Shown: positions 37,486-48,224 of the stretch, one piece after another
How the letters are laid out: every line of letters starts with the position of its first letter
Numbering within the stretch: the stretch's first letter is position 1
Source: AP-15 sp963750195
Lineage (GTDB): Bacteria > Pseudomonadota > Alphaproteobacteria > ATCC43930 > CGMCC-115725
Direction: 5' to 3'
Length of the DNA stretch: 64,000 nucleotides
NCBI GenBank assembly: GCA_963750195.1
Contig: CAVVPS010000010.1
Coordinates: 434,001-498,000 of the forward strand
The notes under the pieces: model-generated
What the model saw: the letters and a program-made list of their open reading frames with translations, nothing else
Told to the model about the DNA's origin: nothing
The model's database searches: none
Program-made: the position numbers and the translations under genes

Positions 37486-37573
37486 GGCTGTCTCCTCACG
37501 CGCGAATGTAAGTCGGGTGGGCGCCGAGTTACACTGCGAGGACGCGGCATCAGGCATGACCGGAGGCTGACAC

Positions 37574-39938
37574 ATGAATGACGCGATCGATATTGCGGCT
37601 CTGCAGAACCTCGGCGCCATCGGCCAGCCGCTGCGCCGCAAGGAGGATCAGCGCCTGCTGACCGGAAAGGGCCGGTTCAGCGACGATTTCACTCTGCCGG
37701 GACAAGCCTATGCCGCGATCGTGCGCTCGCCGCACCCCCATGCCCGGATCGTGCGGATCGACATGCGGCCGGCGCTGGCGATGCCGGGAGTGCTGGGCGT
37801 GTTTACCGGCGAGGACTGTGTCGCGGATGGTCTGGCGCCGATCCCGCATAGCCCGGTGCCGTCGACCCGGTACGACATGAAATTGACCGGCCCCGGCGGC
37901 GGCTCGATCTTTATCGGTCCGCAAATGCTGCTGCCATCAGACAAAGTGCGCCATGTCGGCGAGGCGGTGGCGATCGTCGTGGCCGAAACCGCGGCGCAGG
38001 CTCAGGACGCCGCCGAGGCGGTCACCGTCGAATATGAGGAATTGCCGTGGATCGCGCAAATTCCGGATGCGCTCGCCGCAGGTGCGCCGGCGGTTTGGGA
38101 CGAGGCGCCCGACAACGTTCTCGTCGACACCTGGTTCGGCGACGCCGCGGCGACCGAGCGCGCCTTTGCGGCCGCCGACCAAATCGTCGAGATGGAGTTC
38201 CATATCGGCCGCGTGACCGGCGTCCCGATCGAGCCGCGCGCCGCCCTCGGCCATTGGGACAGCGAGACCGGCCGCTACACCCTGTGGGCCGGCAGCGGCG
38301 GCGCGGTCCGGCAGAAGGCCGAGCTCTCCACGGTGCTCGGGGTCCCGCCCGAGCAAGTGCGGGTATTGTCGTTCGATGTCGGCGGCAATTTCGGCACGCG
38401 TAACCGGCTCTACGTCGAGTCGGCGCTGGTCGTATGGGCGTCGCGCAGGCTGGGCCGCCCGGTCAAATACACCTCGACCCGGTCGGAAGTGTTCCTCAGC
38501 GACTTTCAAGGTCGCGATCTGCTGACCCGGGTGGCGCTAGCGTTGCGCGCCGACGGCCGCTTTCTCGGGCTGCGGGCCGACAACATCAGCAATGTCGGCG
38601 CCCGCTGTGCCTCATTGTCACCGCTAAGCAAGGGTTCGGCGCTGATCACCGGCTCTTACGACATCCCGGCGGCGCGACTCCGGTCGCGCGCAGTCTTTAC
38701 TAATACGATGCCGACCAACGCCTATCGCAGCTCGGGCCGGCCGGAGGTGACCTATGCGATCGAGCGGCTGGTCGACGAAGCGGCGCGAAGGCTCGGCATC
38801 GACCGGGTGGCGTTACGCCGCATGAACCTGATCACGCAGGAGGCGATGCCATACCCGAATGCCGTCGGCGCTCGCTACGACAGCGGCACCTACGAAGCCA
38901 ACATGGATCTGGCGATGCGGGTCGCCGATTGGGACGGCTTCGCGGCGCATCGGGCCGAAGCGGAAGCGCGGGGAAAATTGCTCGGCCTCGGGCTCGCGAA
39001 CTATGTCGAATCCTCGATCGGCGCGCCCCGCGAGCGCAGCGAGATCACGGTGACGCCGCAAGGCCGGGTCGAGGTCGTGATCGGGACGGGCCCGAGCGGG
39101 CAGGGGCACGAGACAAGTTTCGCGCAGGTTGTCGGTGCGCTGCTCTCCGTGCCGGTCGAAGAACATCGACATCATCATGGGCGACACCGATGTTGTCGGC
39201 CTCGGCGGCGGCTCGCACTCCGGCCGCTCGATGCGCCACTCCGCGACCTTGTTCGCCAAGGCCGCACCGGAATTGATCGCCAAGGGCAAGGCGGTCGCCG
39301 CCCAGCTGCTCGGCACTAGCGCCGATCAGGTCACGTTCGCGGACGGCCGATTTTCGGCCCCCCTCCACAATCGCAGCTTCGACTTTCTTGAATTGGCGAG
39401 GGAGGGCGCCCGGCTCGGCGCCGACGGCGAGATCGCCCACGTTACCGACAATGAGATGCACGATCCGGTCTTCCCCAACGGCTGCGCCGTATGCGAGGTC
39501 GAGGTCGATCCCGAGACGGGTTTGGTCGAGATCACTCGCTACTCGGTCGTCGACGATGTCGGGCGGTGCATCAACCCGCTGATCGTGCACGGACAGAGCC
39601 ACGGCGGCATCGCCCAGGGCGTCGGCGAGGCGATGTGGGAGGAATGCGCGATCGATGCGGGCTCGGGCCAGCCATTGTCAGGCTCGTTCATGGATTACGG
39701 CATGCCGCGATCGGACAATCTGCCGTCTTTTGCGACCCGGATCGTCGAGGTGTTGTCGCCGACCAACCCGTTCGGCATCAAGGCCGGCGGTGAAGGCGGC
39801 TGCACCCCGGCACTGGCGGTGGTGATCAGCGCCATCTTCGACGCGCTCGCCCCGCTCGGCGTGCGCGACCTGACGATGCCCGCTACCCCGCTCAAAGTAT
39901 GGAACGCGATCCAGGAGGCGCGGAAACAACCGTTCTGA
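37574..39938 (+). pseudogene. CoxL/xanthine-dehydrogenase-type molybdenum hydroxylase large subunit, one frameshift
   Basis: The joined product is about 787 residues. It has the N-terminal RRKEDQRLLTGKGRFSDDF, a FGTRNRLYVESALVVWASRRL region, the substrate loop AYRSSGRPE (form II-like, not the AYRCSFR of true CO dehydrogenase), GPSGQGHETSFAQ, and the C-terminal cofactor segment GIKAGGEGGCTPALAV. An extra base near 39159 changes frame between P-V-E and N-I-D-I-I-M-G-D-T-D. No adjacent FAD (CoxM) or 2Fe-2S (CoxS) subunit gene is seen. Substrate unknown. Confidence 0.8.
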
Positions 39939-42186
39939 CGAGCGTCGGCCGGTTTTGACGCTAGCGCCCGGCTGGGCCAGCCGGCGTCCGGGTCATCGGC
40001 CAAGGCCGCCTCGATTTGCCGGCGCAGATCCGGCGGGCGGAACGGCTTTCTGATTAGCCGGTACGCGCGCCCGTCGCCCCCGATGCCGGCAGGGTCGGCG
40101 TAACCGGTGATGAAGACGATCGGCAAATTCGGGCGCGCCGCCTCCGCTTGCCGGGCGAGATCGGGTCCGCTCATGCCGGTCATAACGACATCGGTCAGCA
40201 ATAGATCGATCATGCCGTTCTGATCGAGTATTTCGAGGGCTGCGTGCCCGCTGGCCGCCTGCACGACAGCATAGCCCAGACCCGTCAAGATTTCGGCGGT
40301 CGTGAGGCGAACGGCATCGTCATCATCGACGATGAGCACGATCGCCTCGCTCGTTCTCTGTTCTGCAGTCTCGTCGAATTGGACTGTCGAAGCCTCGGGC
40401 TCAGACGTCGCTCGGGGTAGGCAGACGTTGACCGCCGTACCTTTGCCCGGTGCGCTGTCGATGCGAACGTCGCCACCGGACTGATGGGCGGTGCCAAAGA
40501 CCTGCGACAGGCCGAGGCCCGAGCCGGAACTCGGACCCTTGGTCGTGAAAAACGGCTCGAACGCCTTGGCCTGCACCTCCGGCGTCATGCCGCTGCCGAT
40601 ATCACGCACCGTGATCGAGACGTAATCACCCTCGGCGGCTTCTTCAGGACGAAGCGGTGGCCCGCGATGCACGTTGGCCGTTTCCACGGTCACGACGCCG
40701 CCTTCCGGCATGGCGTCGCGTGCGTTGATCACCAAGTTGAGCACGACGAGTTCAAACTGCGTCGGATCGACCATGGCAGGCCACAGATCCGGTGCGAGGC
40801 GCGTTTCGATCTGGACCCGAGGGCCCAGCGCGCTTTGCAGCAAGCCCTGCATGCCGGAAATCAGCGCATTTAGGTTGACTGCGCGCGGGGATAGCGGCTG
40901 GCGCCGGGCAAAGGCGAGCAGATGACTGGTCAACATGGCGCCCCGCTCAGCTGCGGCGCGCATCGCCGCCAGCCGGTCGACCAGCTGCGGATCGAGCGCC
41001 GGCGCCTTTCGGATCAAATCGATGTTGCCGATCAGCACGGTCAGCAGATTGTTAAAATCGTGCGCCACGCCTCCGGTGAGCTGACCTACCGCCTCAATGC
41101 GCTGAGCCTGGCGCAGCGCCGCCTCGGCCCGCTCGCGCTCCGCCATTTGTTCGACGAGTCGCTTGTGCGCGTCCTCTGCTGCATCTTTTGCCGTGCGGTA
41201 CTCGCCGAGCAGCGCCTCGATTTGGCGCGAGCGCTGCGCCAGCAGCAGCAGAAGAGAAAAAACAGCCACCGAAGCGCCAACCGCCACCAGCGAAAAGGTC
41301 CAAGTTTGCCGTCGCCAGGCCGCCAGCACCTGATTCTCCCCAACCGAGACGTTTACCGCTAGCGGAAACGCCTTCAGCGCGCGAATCGCCAACACCCGAC
41401 GGCTGCCGTCGATCGGGCTGTCCATGATCACCGTGCCCGAGAGCCCGTGCGCCAAGATGTCTTTGAACGGCGGCAAATCGGCATAGCTCTCGCCAATGAC
41501 CGCATCGGTGTGGGGGTATCGGGCAAGGACGGTCCCGTCACGCAGATGCAGCAATATCGCGCCGCTCTCGTTAAGTTCGACAGCCCGATAGAAATCCTCG
41601 AAATAACTAAGATCGAGAAAGGCGATCGCGGCCCCTTCGAACACGCCGTCATGGGACGGGATCGCACGCACCATCAGAGCCGTCCATTGCCCTTCCGGGC
41701 CATGCAGAGGGTCGCTGAAATGCAGGCGCGCATCGGGATGGGCTGCTTGCTGCCGCGACAAAGGTGCGCACGGCCGGCGGACAACTCCCATGTCGGCCCG
41801 GAACGTGACGAAAAGAGAATGTCCCCGTTCTTATCGGTGATCGCTACTTCCCTGACTTGACGCACCCCGGCGATGCGCCGCCGCAGCCAATCATCATAAG
41901 CGCCGGCATCGATTGGCGGCTTGGCACGCAGCGACGTAAATGCGTCGATCGAGTTACGTAGTATGAAATCGACGGTCTCGACGGCGCGGCCGGTCTGTTC
42001 CGCAAACACCATATCGAGGCGCGCCATCTGGTGCTCGGTATCGGCGAGGATCGTGGCGCGGCCGGTCAAGAGCTGATGAACGGTTGCGGCGACAATCAGC
42101 ACGACGACGACAACCGCCAGCGCCTGCAGCGATCGGCTTACCGACAGCGTGCCGCCAGGCCGAAGGGCTGGATCGATCTCGGGCAT
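39695..42186 (-). pseudogene. Hybrid sensor histidine kinase with Cache-like sensor and receiver domain, one frameshift
   Basis: Order of domains: TM1 (about 20-40), a periplasmic dCache-like sensor, TM2, a coiled coil, a HisKA H-box (GGVAHDFNNLLTVLIGN), the HATPase N and G boxes (LVINARDAMPEG, TKGPSSGSGLGLSQVFG), then a REC domain with VLIVDDDDAVR, phospho-Asp in LLLTDVVMTG and IRKPF. The frame changes once near 41758 inside the sensor. ATG 42186 follows the second CoxL gene by 29 bases. The frame runs about 240 bases past the expected end and antisense into the first CoxL gene, so the true stop may have been lost. Confidence 0.78.
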
Positions 42187-42215
42187 CGCGCCGTTCGGCG
42201 TCGCTTTGGGGCTGG

Positions 42216-44555
42216 TCAGCCCCGGACCACGCGCGCCGCTTGCAGGGCTCGCCAGAGCTTTTCGGAGGTTGCCGGCGGCGCGATCGCAGACGTGCCGGCA
42301 TGGGCCAGCGCATCGTTGACGGCGTTCATTACCGCTGGGATCGCGCCCAGGGTGCCGGCCTCGCCTACCCCTTTGACGCCAAGCGGGTTGCGTCCGGTCA
42401 AGGTCGGATTGTTGGAAAGTTCGAACCGGCAGAAATCGTCGGCGCGCGGCATGCAGTAATCCTGGAACGAGCCGCTGATCAGCTGCCCGGTTACCGGATC
42501 GTAGACCATATTCTCCATCAGCGCCTGGCCGATACCCTGGACGATGCCGCCATGTATTTGCCCCTCGCACAACAGCGGGTTTAACACGCGCCCCACGTCG
42601 TCGACCGCGGTGTAGCGGGTCAACGCGACCTCGCCGGTCTCCGGGTCGATCTCGACCTCGCTCAGATGCGCCCCGCTGGGAAAGGTCGCCGAGCCGGCCG
42701 GGCCGAAATTAGCCCGTTCGGTAAAACCCGCCTCGATGTCGTTCGGCAGATAGGCCGTGTCAAAGGACTGTCTGGCTACTTCGGCGAGGGTAACAGACCG
42801 GTCGGTGCCGGCAATCGCAAACCTGCCATTCTCAAAGACCACGTCGCCGACGGCGGCCTCCATCATATGGCCGGCAATCTTGCGTCCCTTGTCGATCAGC
42901 CGGTCGGCGGCGACCACGATCGCGGACCCGGCGAGCTGGGCCGAGCGCGAGCCGAACGTGCCGATCCCCATCGTCACCAGATCGCTGTCGCCGTAGCGAT
43001 AGCGGATGAGGTCGGCATCGATGCCGAGCCTCTCCGACAGGATCTGCTTGAACGTCGTCCCGTGACCCTGGCCGTGATCCATGCTCCCCGTCATCAGCAC
43101 GACTCCGCCCGACGGGTCGAAGCGGATTTCGGCATGCTCGTAATCACGCCCGCCGGTGGCGGCAACCGCGGTCGCCACGCCCATTCCCAGAAGCTTGCCG
43201 CGCTTTTTCGCCGCCTCGCGGCGTTCGGCGACGCCGTCGTAGCCAGCCAGCGCCAGGCAATCATCGAGGTTCTTGACGAAATCGCCTGAATCATAGGTTT
43301 GCTGTAGCACCGTCGTGAACGGGATGGCGCTCGCTGGGATCGTATTGCGCCGGCGCAGCTCCACAGGATCGATCCCCAACTCGCGCGCCGCCTTGTCGAT
43401 GATGGTTTCGGTGACGTAGATCGGCTCGGGGCGACTACCGCCGCGATAGGGAGCGGTCGTCATCGTATTGGTCAGCGCCGCGACGACCCGGGCGTGAATA
43501 GCCGGAATGCCATAAGTGTTTACCAGACAGGCCAGCCCGATCGTCAGGGGTATGGTCGGGCGGTCCGTCGAATAATAGGCGCCGATCGCCGCCTGCCACT
43601 GCGCCCGCAGTGCGAGAAACCGGCCATTGCTGTCTAGCGCGAGCTGGGTGTCGACGACGCTGCCCCGGCCCTGCTCGTCGGTCGCCAGCCCCTCTCCCCG
43701 CTCGGAAATCCACCGCACCGGCCGGCCAATGACCTCGGCCGCCCACAGCGACAGCCCGTATTCCGGATAGCAGCCGCCCTTCATGCCGAACCCGCCGCCC
43801 ATATTGTCGCACACCACCCGGAACTGATGTTGCGGCAGTTTGAAGATCCGGTCGGCGAGCGCGGTGCGGGTGGCGTGCACCGATTGGATCGTGCAGCGGA
43901 TTGTATAGCGGTCCTGGGCGCGGTCGTATTCGCCGATGCACCCGCGCGGCTCCATCGAGTTCGCCGTGACCCGATTGATGCGTATTTCGTCGCGGACGAC
44001 GCGGTTCGCGCGGGCAAACGCTGCATCGACCGCCTCTTTGCTGCCGATCTCGTGAAAGAAGGCTTCGTTGCCCGGGTTCTCGTCCCAAACTGCGGGCGCG
44101 CCAGGGGCCAGCGCTGCGGCGGCGGTTGCCACGGCATGCAGCGGCTCGTAGTCGATCTCGATCAACTCGGCCGCGTCCTTCGCCTGGTTCAGGGTATCGG
44201 CGACGACGAACGCCACCGGATCGCCGACATAGCGCACGCTCCCCTGGGCGAGCAGCGGCTGTGGGCAAACGAAAGCCGGGGTCCCGTCACGGCGTCGTCG
44301 GCGCACGCCGGGCATCAGGGTGCCGAGACCGCGGCGCTTCAGATCCTCTCCGGTCAGCACGGCGAGCACGCCGGGCGCCGTCCTCGCCCGCTCGACATCG
44401 ATCGCGAGAATGCGGGCATGGGCATATGGCGAGCGCAGCACGTAGCCGCGCGCGTCCCCGGCTCGACCGGCATCGTCGACATAGCGGCCGCGACCCTGCA
44501 ACAAGCGCAGATCCTCCTCGCGTCGGACCGGTTCGCCAATGGCCTGCACGCTCAT
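42216..44555 (-). CDS. CoxL/xanthine-dehydrogenase-type molybdenum hydroxylase large subunit
   Basis: 779 residues, intact. It has RREEDLRLLQGRGRYVDD at the start, NMGGGFGMKGGCYPEYGLS, the substrate loop PYRGGSRPEP (not a CO-dehydrogenase motif), GSMDHGQGHGTTFKQ, and the cofactor segment GVKGVGEAGTLGAIPA with the catalytic Glu in GVGEAG. It binds Mo-molybdopterin and oxidises aromatic heterocycles or aldehydes. ATG 44555 has GGGAGGTACAAG upstream. It is possibly co-transcribed with the sensor kinase downstream. No CoxS or CoxM partners are adjacent. Confidence 0.88.
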   Translation of the reverse strand: MSVQAIGEPVRREEDLRLLQGRGRYVDDAGRAGDARGYVLRSPYAHARILAIDVERARTAPGVLAVLTGEDLKRRGLGTLMPGVRRRRRDGTPAFVCPQPLLAQGSVRYVGDPVAFVVADTLNQAKDAAELIEIDYEPLHAVATAAAALAPGAPAVWDENPGNEAFFHEIGSKEAVDAAFARANRVVRDEIRINRVTANSMEPRGCIGEYDRAQDRYTIRCTIQSVHATRTALADRIFKLPQHQFRVVCDNMGGGFGMKGGCYPEYGLSLWAAEVIGRPVRWISERGEGLATDEQGRGSVVDTQLALDSNGRFLALRAQWQAAIGAYYSTDRPTIPLTIGLACLVNTYGIPAIHARVVAALTNTMTTAPYRGGSRPEPIYVTETIIDKAARELGIDPVELRRRNTIPASAIPFTTVLQQTYDSGDFVKNLDDCLALAGYDGVAERREAAKKRGKLLGMGVATAVAATGGRDYEHAEIRFDPSGGVVLMTGSMDHGQGHGTTFKQILSERLGIDADLIRYRYGDSDLVTMGIGTFGSRSAQLAGSAIVVAADRLIDKGRKIAGHMMEAAVGDVVFENGRFAIAGTDRSVTLAEVARQSFDTAYLPNDIEAGFTERANFGPAGSATFPSGAHLSEVEIDPETGEVALTRYTAVDDVGRVLNPLLCEGQIHGGIVQGIGQALMENMVYDPVTGQLISGSFQDYCMPRADDFCRFELSNNPTLTGRNPLGVKGVGEAGTLGAIPAVMNAVNDALAHAGTSAIAPPATSEKLWRALQAARVVRG

Positions 44556-44774
44556 GTCTTGTACCTCCCGCCCCGCGATCACGGTCCACAACTTTGTCGT
44601 GCTAGAAGATATTGCCTGCCATCTTATCCTTTAATAGTCGCTTCTTCTATGATCAAGCCATCGATCTCGTGGCAAAGACTAGGGCTCAGACGCATCGAGA
44701 CGGTTCAGTCCCGACCCTCACCGTCGTGCCGAGCATCGATTTGAAGTGGGGAGGAGGGCGCCGCTACTCCGGTC

Positions 44775-45534
44775 TCAATCCATCAACAGGCCACCGGAGA
44801 GATTGATCGACTCGCCGGTGACATAGGCTGCTTCGTCGGAGGCGAGAAACGCCGCGACCCTGGCGACATCGTCGGGCACCGAGACACGTCCCATCGGAAT
44901 CAGCTTTTCCCGTTCTGCCGTTTGTGGCAGCTCCCAGTGGCGCTGCTGGGCCTCGAGAGCAGTTCGCATCGCGGTGTTGACGACGATCCCTGGACAGATC
45001 GCGTTGACCCGGATGCCGTGCGGCGCCATCTCCCGCGCCAATGCCTGAGTCAGGCCGATCACCGCGAACTTGGTCGCGCTGTAACCGGCGAAATAGGCGG
45101 CGCCGGTCTTACCCGCCCATGAGGCGAGATTGACGACCGAGCCGGAGCGGCGCGCGATCATATGCGGCAGCACCGCCCGGCTCGCGATGAAGACTCCCTC
45201 GACATTGATCCGCAGCATTGCCTGCAAGGTATCGAGCGGCATCTCCAGCGCCGGCCCGGTCCAGGCGATGCCGGCGTTGTTGACGAGGAGGTCGACCCGC
45301 TCGAAGCGGGCGAGAGTGGCGTTGACAGCGCGCTCGACGGCCTCGGGCGAGGTCACATCGGCTACGACCGCGAGTTCCGCCGGTCTCCGCCGCAACCGCC
45401 CGCGCAGCGGCATCGTCGCAATCGAGCACGGCGACCGCCATCCCCTCGCGCGCCAGCCGTCGTGCGATCTCGCGCCCGATCCCGCTGCCGCCACCCGTGA
45501 CCAGTCCGACCCGACCGTTCAGCCCGTACATCAT
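44775..45534 (-). pseudogene. Short-chain dehydrogenase/reductase, one frameshift
   Basis: A ~250-residue SDR after joining. It has TGGGSGIGREIARRLA near the N-terminus, LVNNAGIAWTGPA, catalytic YSATKFAVIGLTQALA and the C-terminal YVTGESINLSGGLLMD. The frame breaks near 45383, just after A-A-E-T-G. It is likely a 3-oxoacyl-ACP reductase-like or polyol dehydrogenase. Two consecutive ATG codons (45534, 45531) can start it. Confidence 0.8.
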
Positions 45535-45544
45535 AGTGTCCTGG

Positions 45545-45991
45545 TCACGATGGGAGCCAGCCTGATCCGAGCACCAGCGCCAGCTCAAATGGGCAATGCT
45601 CGGGAAAGGCGCTTTCGGGCAACCGGGTCTCCAGAGCGGCCCACGATCGAGCGTCGGCATAGCATTGTTCCAAGACCGCCGCGGGGAACGATCGTAAGCT
45701 TGGGCTATCCTCGATCACAGTCGTGATTTGGGTCCGCTGCTCGCCAATTGTCGCGAGCCAGCTGGCTGAGCGTCTTCTCGGTTTGGCCACGTATTTCAGC
45801 AAATGGACAAGCAGCACGGTCAGCCGGGTTCTGATTTCGCGGCGGTCGCTGCGCGCCATGCCTTCGAGTTCCTCGGCGATGTTTTCGAGATCGAGGCCTT
45901 CGACCTCGCCGCGCCGCGCCCGCCCCGCCTGGTCCTCGAGCCAGGCGACGAAGTCGTCTTCATAGGCAGGAGCATTTCGCGGCCGGGTCAT
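45545..45991 (-). CDS. DUF29 family protein
   Basis: About 148 residues with the DUF29 pattern YEDDFVAWLEDQAGRARRGE, then LDLENIAEELEGMARSDRREI and LLVHLLKY. DUF29 proteins are helical, common in alphaproteobacteria and cyanobacteria, and of unknown function. ATG 45991 has GGGAG six bases upstream; GTG 45997 is an alternative. Confidence 0.85.
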   Translation of the reverse strand: MTRPRNAPAYEDDFVAWLEDQAGRARRGEVEGLDLENIAEELEGMARSDRREIRTRLTVLLVHLLKYVAKPRRRSASWLATIGEQRTQITTVIEDSPSLRSFPAAVLEQCYADARSWAALETRLPESAFPEHCPFELALVLGSGWLPS

Positions 45992-46006
45992 TGCCACTCC
46001 CTAATC

Positions 46007-47308
46007 TTACGCACGCCAATCTTCGACACGGAGATCCAGCGCGTAGACTTCCCTCTCCTCCCGCACTCCGCGCAGCCGGTGCCGACCGAGAGGCCGCAGA
46101 CGGCCATCGTCGGTCACGGCGTCGGCGAACTCGGCCGAGACCAGTATTTTATAGCCCAATGGCTCGCACAAGGTCTCGATGCGGGCGGCTTCATTGACCG
46201 CCGGCCCGATCACCGTAAAGTCGAGGCGATCGGCTGCACCGATATTGCCGTAAAGGACCTCCCCCAAATGAAGCGCCAAATCAACCGCGGCCACCGGCTT
46301 GCCAGCCTCGCTCCGCACGTCATTCAACCGGTCGATCGCCCGCATCGCCTCGACCGCAGCGTCGAGCGCGCGGCCGCAAGTTTTCTCCTGCCTGGCGTCC
46401 ACAAGAGAGAAAATCGCCAGCATCCCATCGCCCATGAATTTGAGCACCTGGCCGCCACGAGCGCGCAGCGCAGCGGTTAACGCCTCAAACGTCTCATCGA
46501 GCATTTCGATGACCGCCAGACCCGGCGTGGTGTCGGCGATGGCGGTAAAACCGCGGATGTCGGCGTACCACAGCACGGCGCGGATGCTCTCCACCGAACC
46601 ACGCGCCACCGCTCCGGCATGGACACGCTTTCCGGCGTCGGCGCCTAAATAGGCGGCAAGGAGACCGGAGGCGATGGTATGGCCGGCGTCGGCCATCAGC
46701 GCCAACGCTGCCGCCGGGAGTATGGCTTGCAGCAGCAATATGTCGTCGTCGCGAAAACCATCGGGCCGGTCAGTGGTGAAGGAGAAACCGACCCCCGTTC
46801 CACGCGACGGATCGCCGTGCATACCGAAGGCGATGACCTGAGCGAAATAATCGGTGCCGCCCGCTGCCGAGAGGCCCCTAAGAACCGCGAAATCAAGTTG
46901 TGCTTGAGGTCCCGACAATCGGCGTTGCAGGAACAACAAGGGCTCTGCACCATCCGCCGGCCCCGTCCCCTGGCTCATCAGGTAGGCGAACGGGCTGTCC
47001 AGCCAGTTCTGCTCGTATTCGCTGCCACGCTCGTATTGCTCGGGCCGCGTAGCGTTAAGGTCGCGTCGCCACGTAAATCCGTAGCCGCCCCATTGCGGAT
47101 GCAGGGTGCGCATCCCGGCGAAGGCGCGCCAGAGCGGAACGCCGGCTCCAACGAGCCGCTGGCACAGGCCGTCCAACAGCACGTCGGCCGGCGCTCCGTC
47201 CAGTCCCTGGCGCACCGCCCACACATGCAATTCGATGATTTTCTGTCCGAGTGCGCTATCAAAGCTCGCTGGCCGCACCCGCGTCCGAAACAAAGGTACG
47301 TGACTCAT
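46007..47308 (-). CDS. Class III adenylate/guanylate cyclase
   Basis: 433 residues. The C-terminal ~180 residues are a class III cyclase: WYADIRGFTAIAD (metal Asp), LKFMGDGMLAIF (second Asp), and VIGPAVNEAARIE with the transition-state Asn/Arg. The N-terminal ~230 residues form an unidentified soluble sensor-like domain without membrane helices. It makes cAMP (probably) or cGMP. ATG 47308 is used; ATG 47353 gives 15 more residues. A CRP-like palindrome exists elsewhere in this window, but no direct link is shown. Confidence 0.87.
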   Translation of the reverse strand: MSHVPLFRTRVRPASFDSALGQKIIELHVWAVRQGLDGAPADVLLDGLCQRLVGAGVPLWRAFAGMRTLHPQWGGYGFTWRRDLNATRPEQYERGSEYEQNWLDSPFAYLMSQGTGPADGAEPLLFLQRRLSGPQAQLDFAVLRGLSAAGGTDYFAQVIAFGMHGDPSRGTGVGFSFTTDRPDGFRDDDILLLQAILPAAALALMADAGHTIASGLLAAYLGADAGKRVHAGAVARGSVESIRAVLWYADIRGFTAIADTTPGLAVIEMLDETFEALTAALRARGGQVLKFMGDGMLAIFSLVDARQEKTCGRALDAAVEAMRAIDRLNDVRSEAGKPVAAVDLALHLGEVLYGNIGAADRLDFTVIGPAVNEAARIETLCEPLGYKILVSAEFADAVTDDGRLRPLGRHRLRGVREEREVYALDLRVEDWRA

Positions 47309-47445
47309 CAGAGGCCCGCCCCCGGCTGTTGTCTTCAGATAATAGCTGCGCATCTCGCGCGCCTTCGGCAAATCGTTTTGCCGGCTGCCTCGATTTCGTC
47401 ATCGCATCATGCTAAGCGGGACCGACCGCTGACCGGAGGGCAAGC

Positions 47446-48210
47446 GTGCTCGATCGCATCCTGCTGACCAACGACGACGGCATCGACGCGCCCGGCCTCG
47501 AGATCCTTGAGCAGATTGCTCATCAAATCGCCCGCGAAGTGTGGGTCGTGGCTCCGGAGCACGACCAAAGCGGCGTCTCCCACGCGGTCAGTCTGCACCA
47601 TCCGATCCGCATCGCCCAGCGCGGCCCGCGGCGCTGGGCAGTCACCGGCACGCCCGGCGATTGCGTCGTGATGGCCGTCAGCCATCTGATGAAGGCGTCG
47701 GCGCCGCAACTGTTGCTGTCCGGGGTCAATCGCGGCGCCAATCTCGGCATTGAGACGGTGTTCTCCGGCACAGTCGGCGGGGCGATGACCGGGATGATGC
47801 TGGGCATTCCAGCGATCGCACTGAGCCAGGCTTGGACCGATCGCGCCCATGTCCGCTGGGACACGGCGGCCGCGCTCGGCCCGACGATCGTGCGCCGGCT
47901 GTGGGAAATCGGCTGGAGTGCGAGCACCTGCCTCAGCGTCAACTTTCCCGACCTGCCGCCCGATGAGGTAGGACCGCTGACCCTTGCCCGGCAGGGCGCC
48001 GGAACCGTCCAAGGCATGGATGTCGAGCCGCGGACCGATCCGCGCGGCCTGACCTATTACTGGGTAGGCTTTCGCCGTGGCGAGCGTGACCAAGGTCCCG
48101 AAAGCGACATCGAGGCGCTGAACGCCGGCCGCATCACCGTCACCCCGCTGCGCTACGACCGCACCGACGAAGAGGCCTACGCGATGTTGGGGCGGTCCTT
48201 GCCGCGCTGA
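47446..48210 (+). CDS. surE: 5'/3'-nucleotidase SurE
   Basis: 254 residues with the SurE metal site ILLTNDDGIDAPG at the N-terminus, VVAPEHDQSGVSHAVSL, GTPGDCVVM and LLSGVNRGANLG. It dephosphorylates nucleoside monophosphates and aids stress survival. The start is GTG 47446 behind a GGAGGG site. In many bacteria surE neighbours pcm and nlpD; here it faces a cyclase and a universal stress gene. Confidence 0.94.
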   Translation: MLDRILLTNDDGIDAPGLEILEQIAHQIAREVWVVAPEHDQSGVSHAVSLHHPIRIAQRGPRRWAVTGTPGDCVVMAVSHLMKASAPQLLLSGVNRGANLGIETVFSGTVGGAMTGMMLGIPAIALSQAWTDRAHVRWDTAAALGPTIVRRLWEIGWSASTCLSVNFPDLPPDEVGPLTLARQGAGTVQGMDVEPRTDPRGLTYYWVGFRRGERDQGPESDIEALNAGRITVTPLRYDRTDEEAYAMLGRSLPR

Positions 48211-48224
48211 AGCGGCGAAGGCGG

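Noticed and set aside
37574..39938. True aerobic CO dehydrogenase
   Set aside because: The active-site loop is AYRSSGRPE, not AYRCSFR, and CoxM and CoxS genes are absent.
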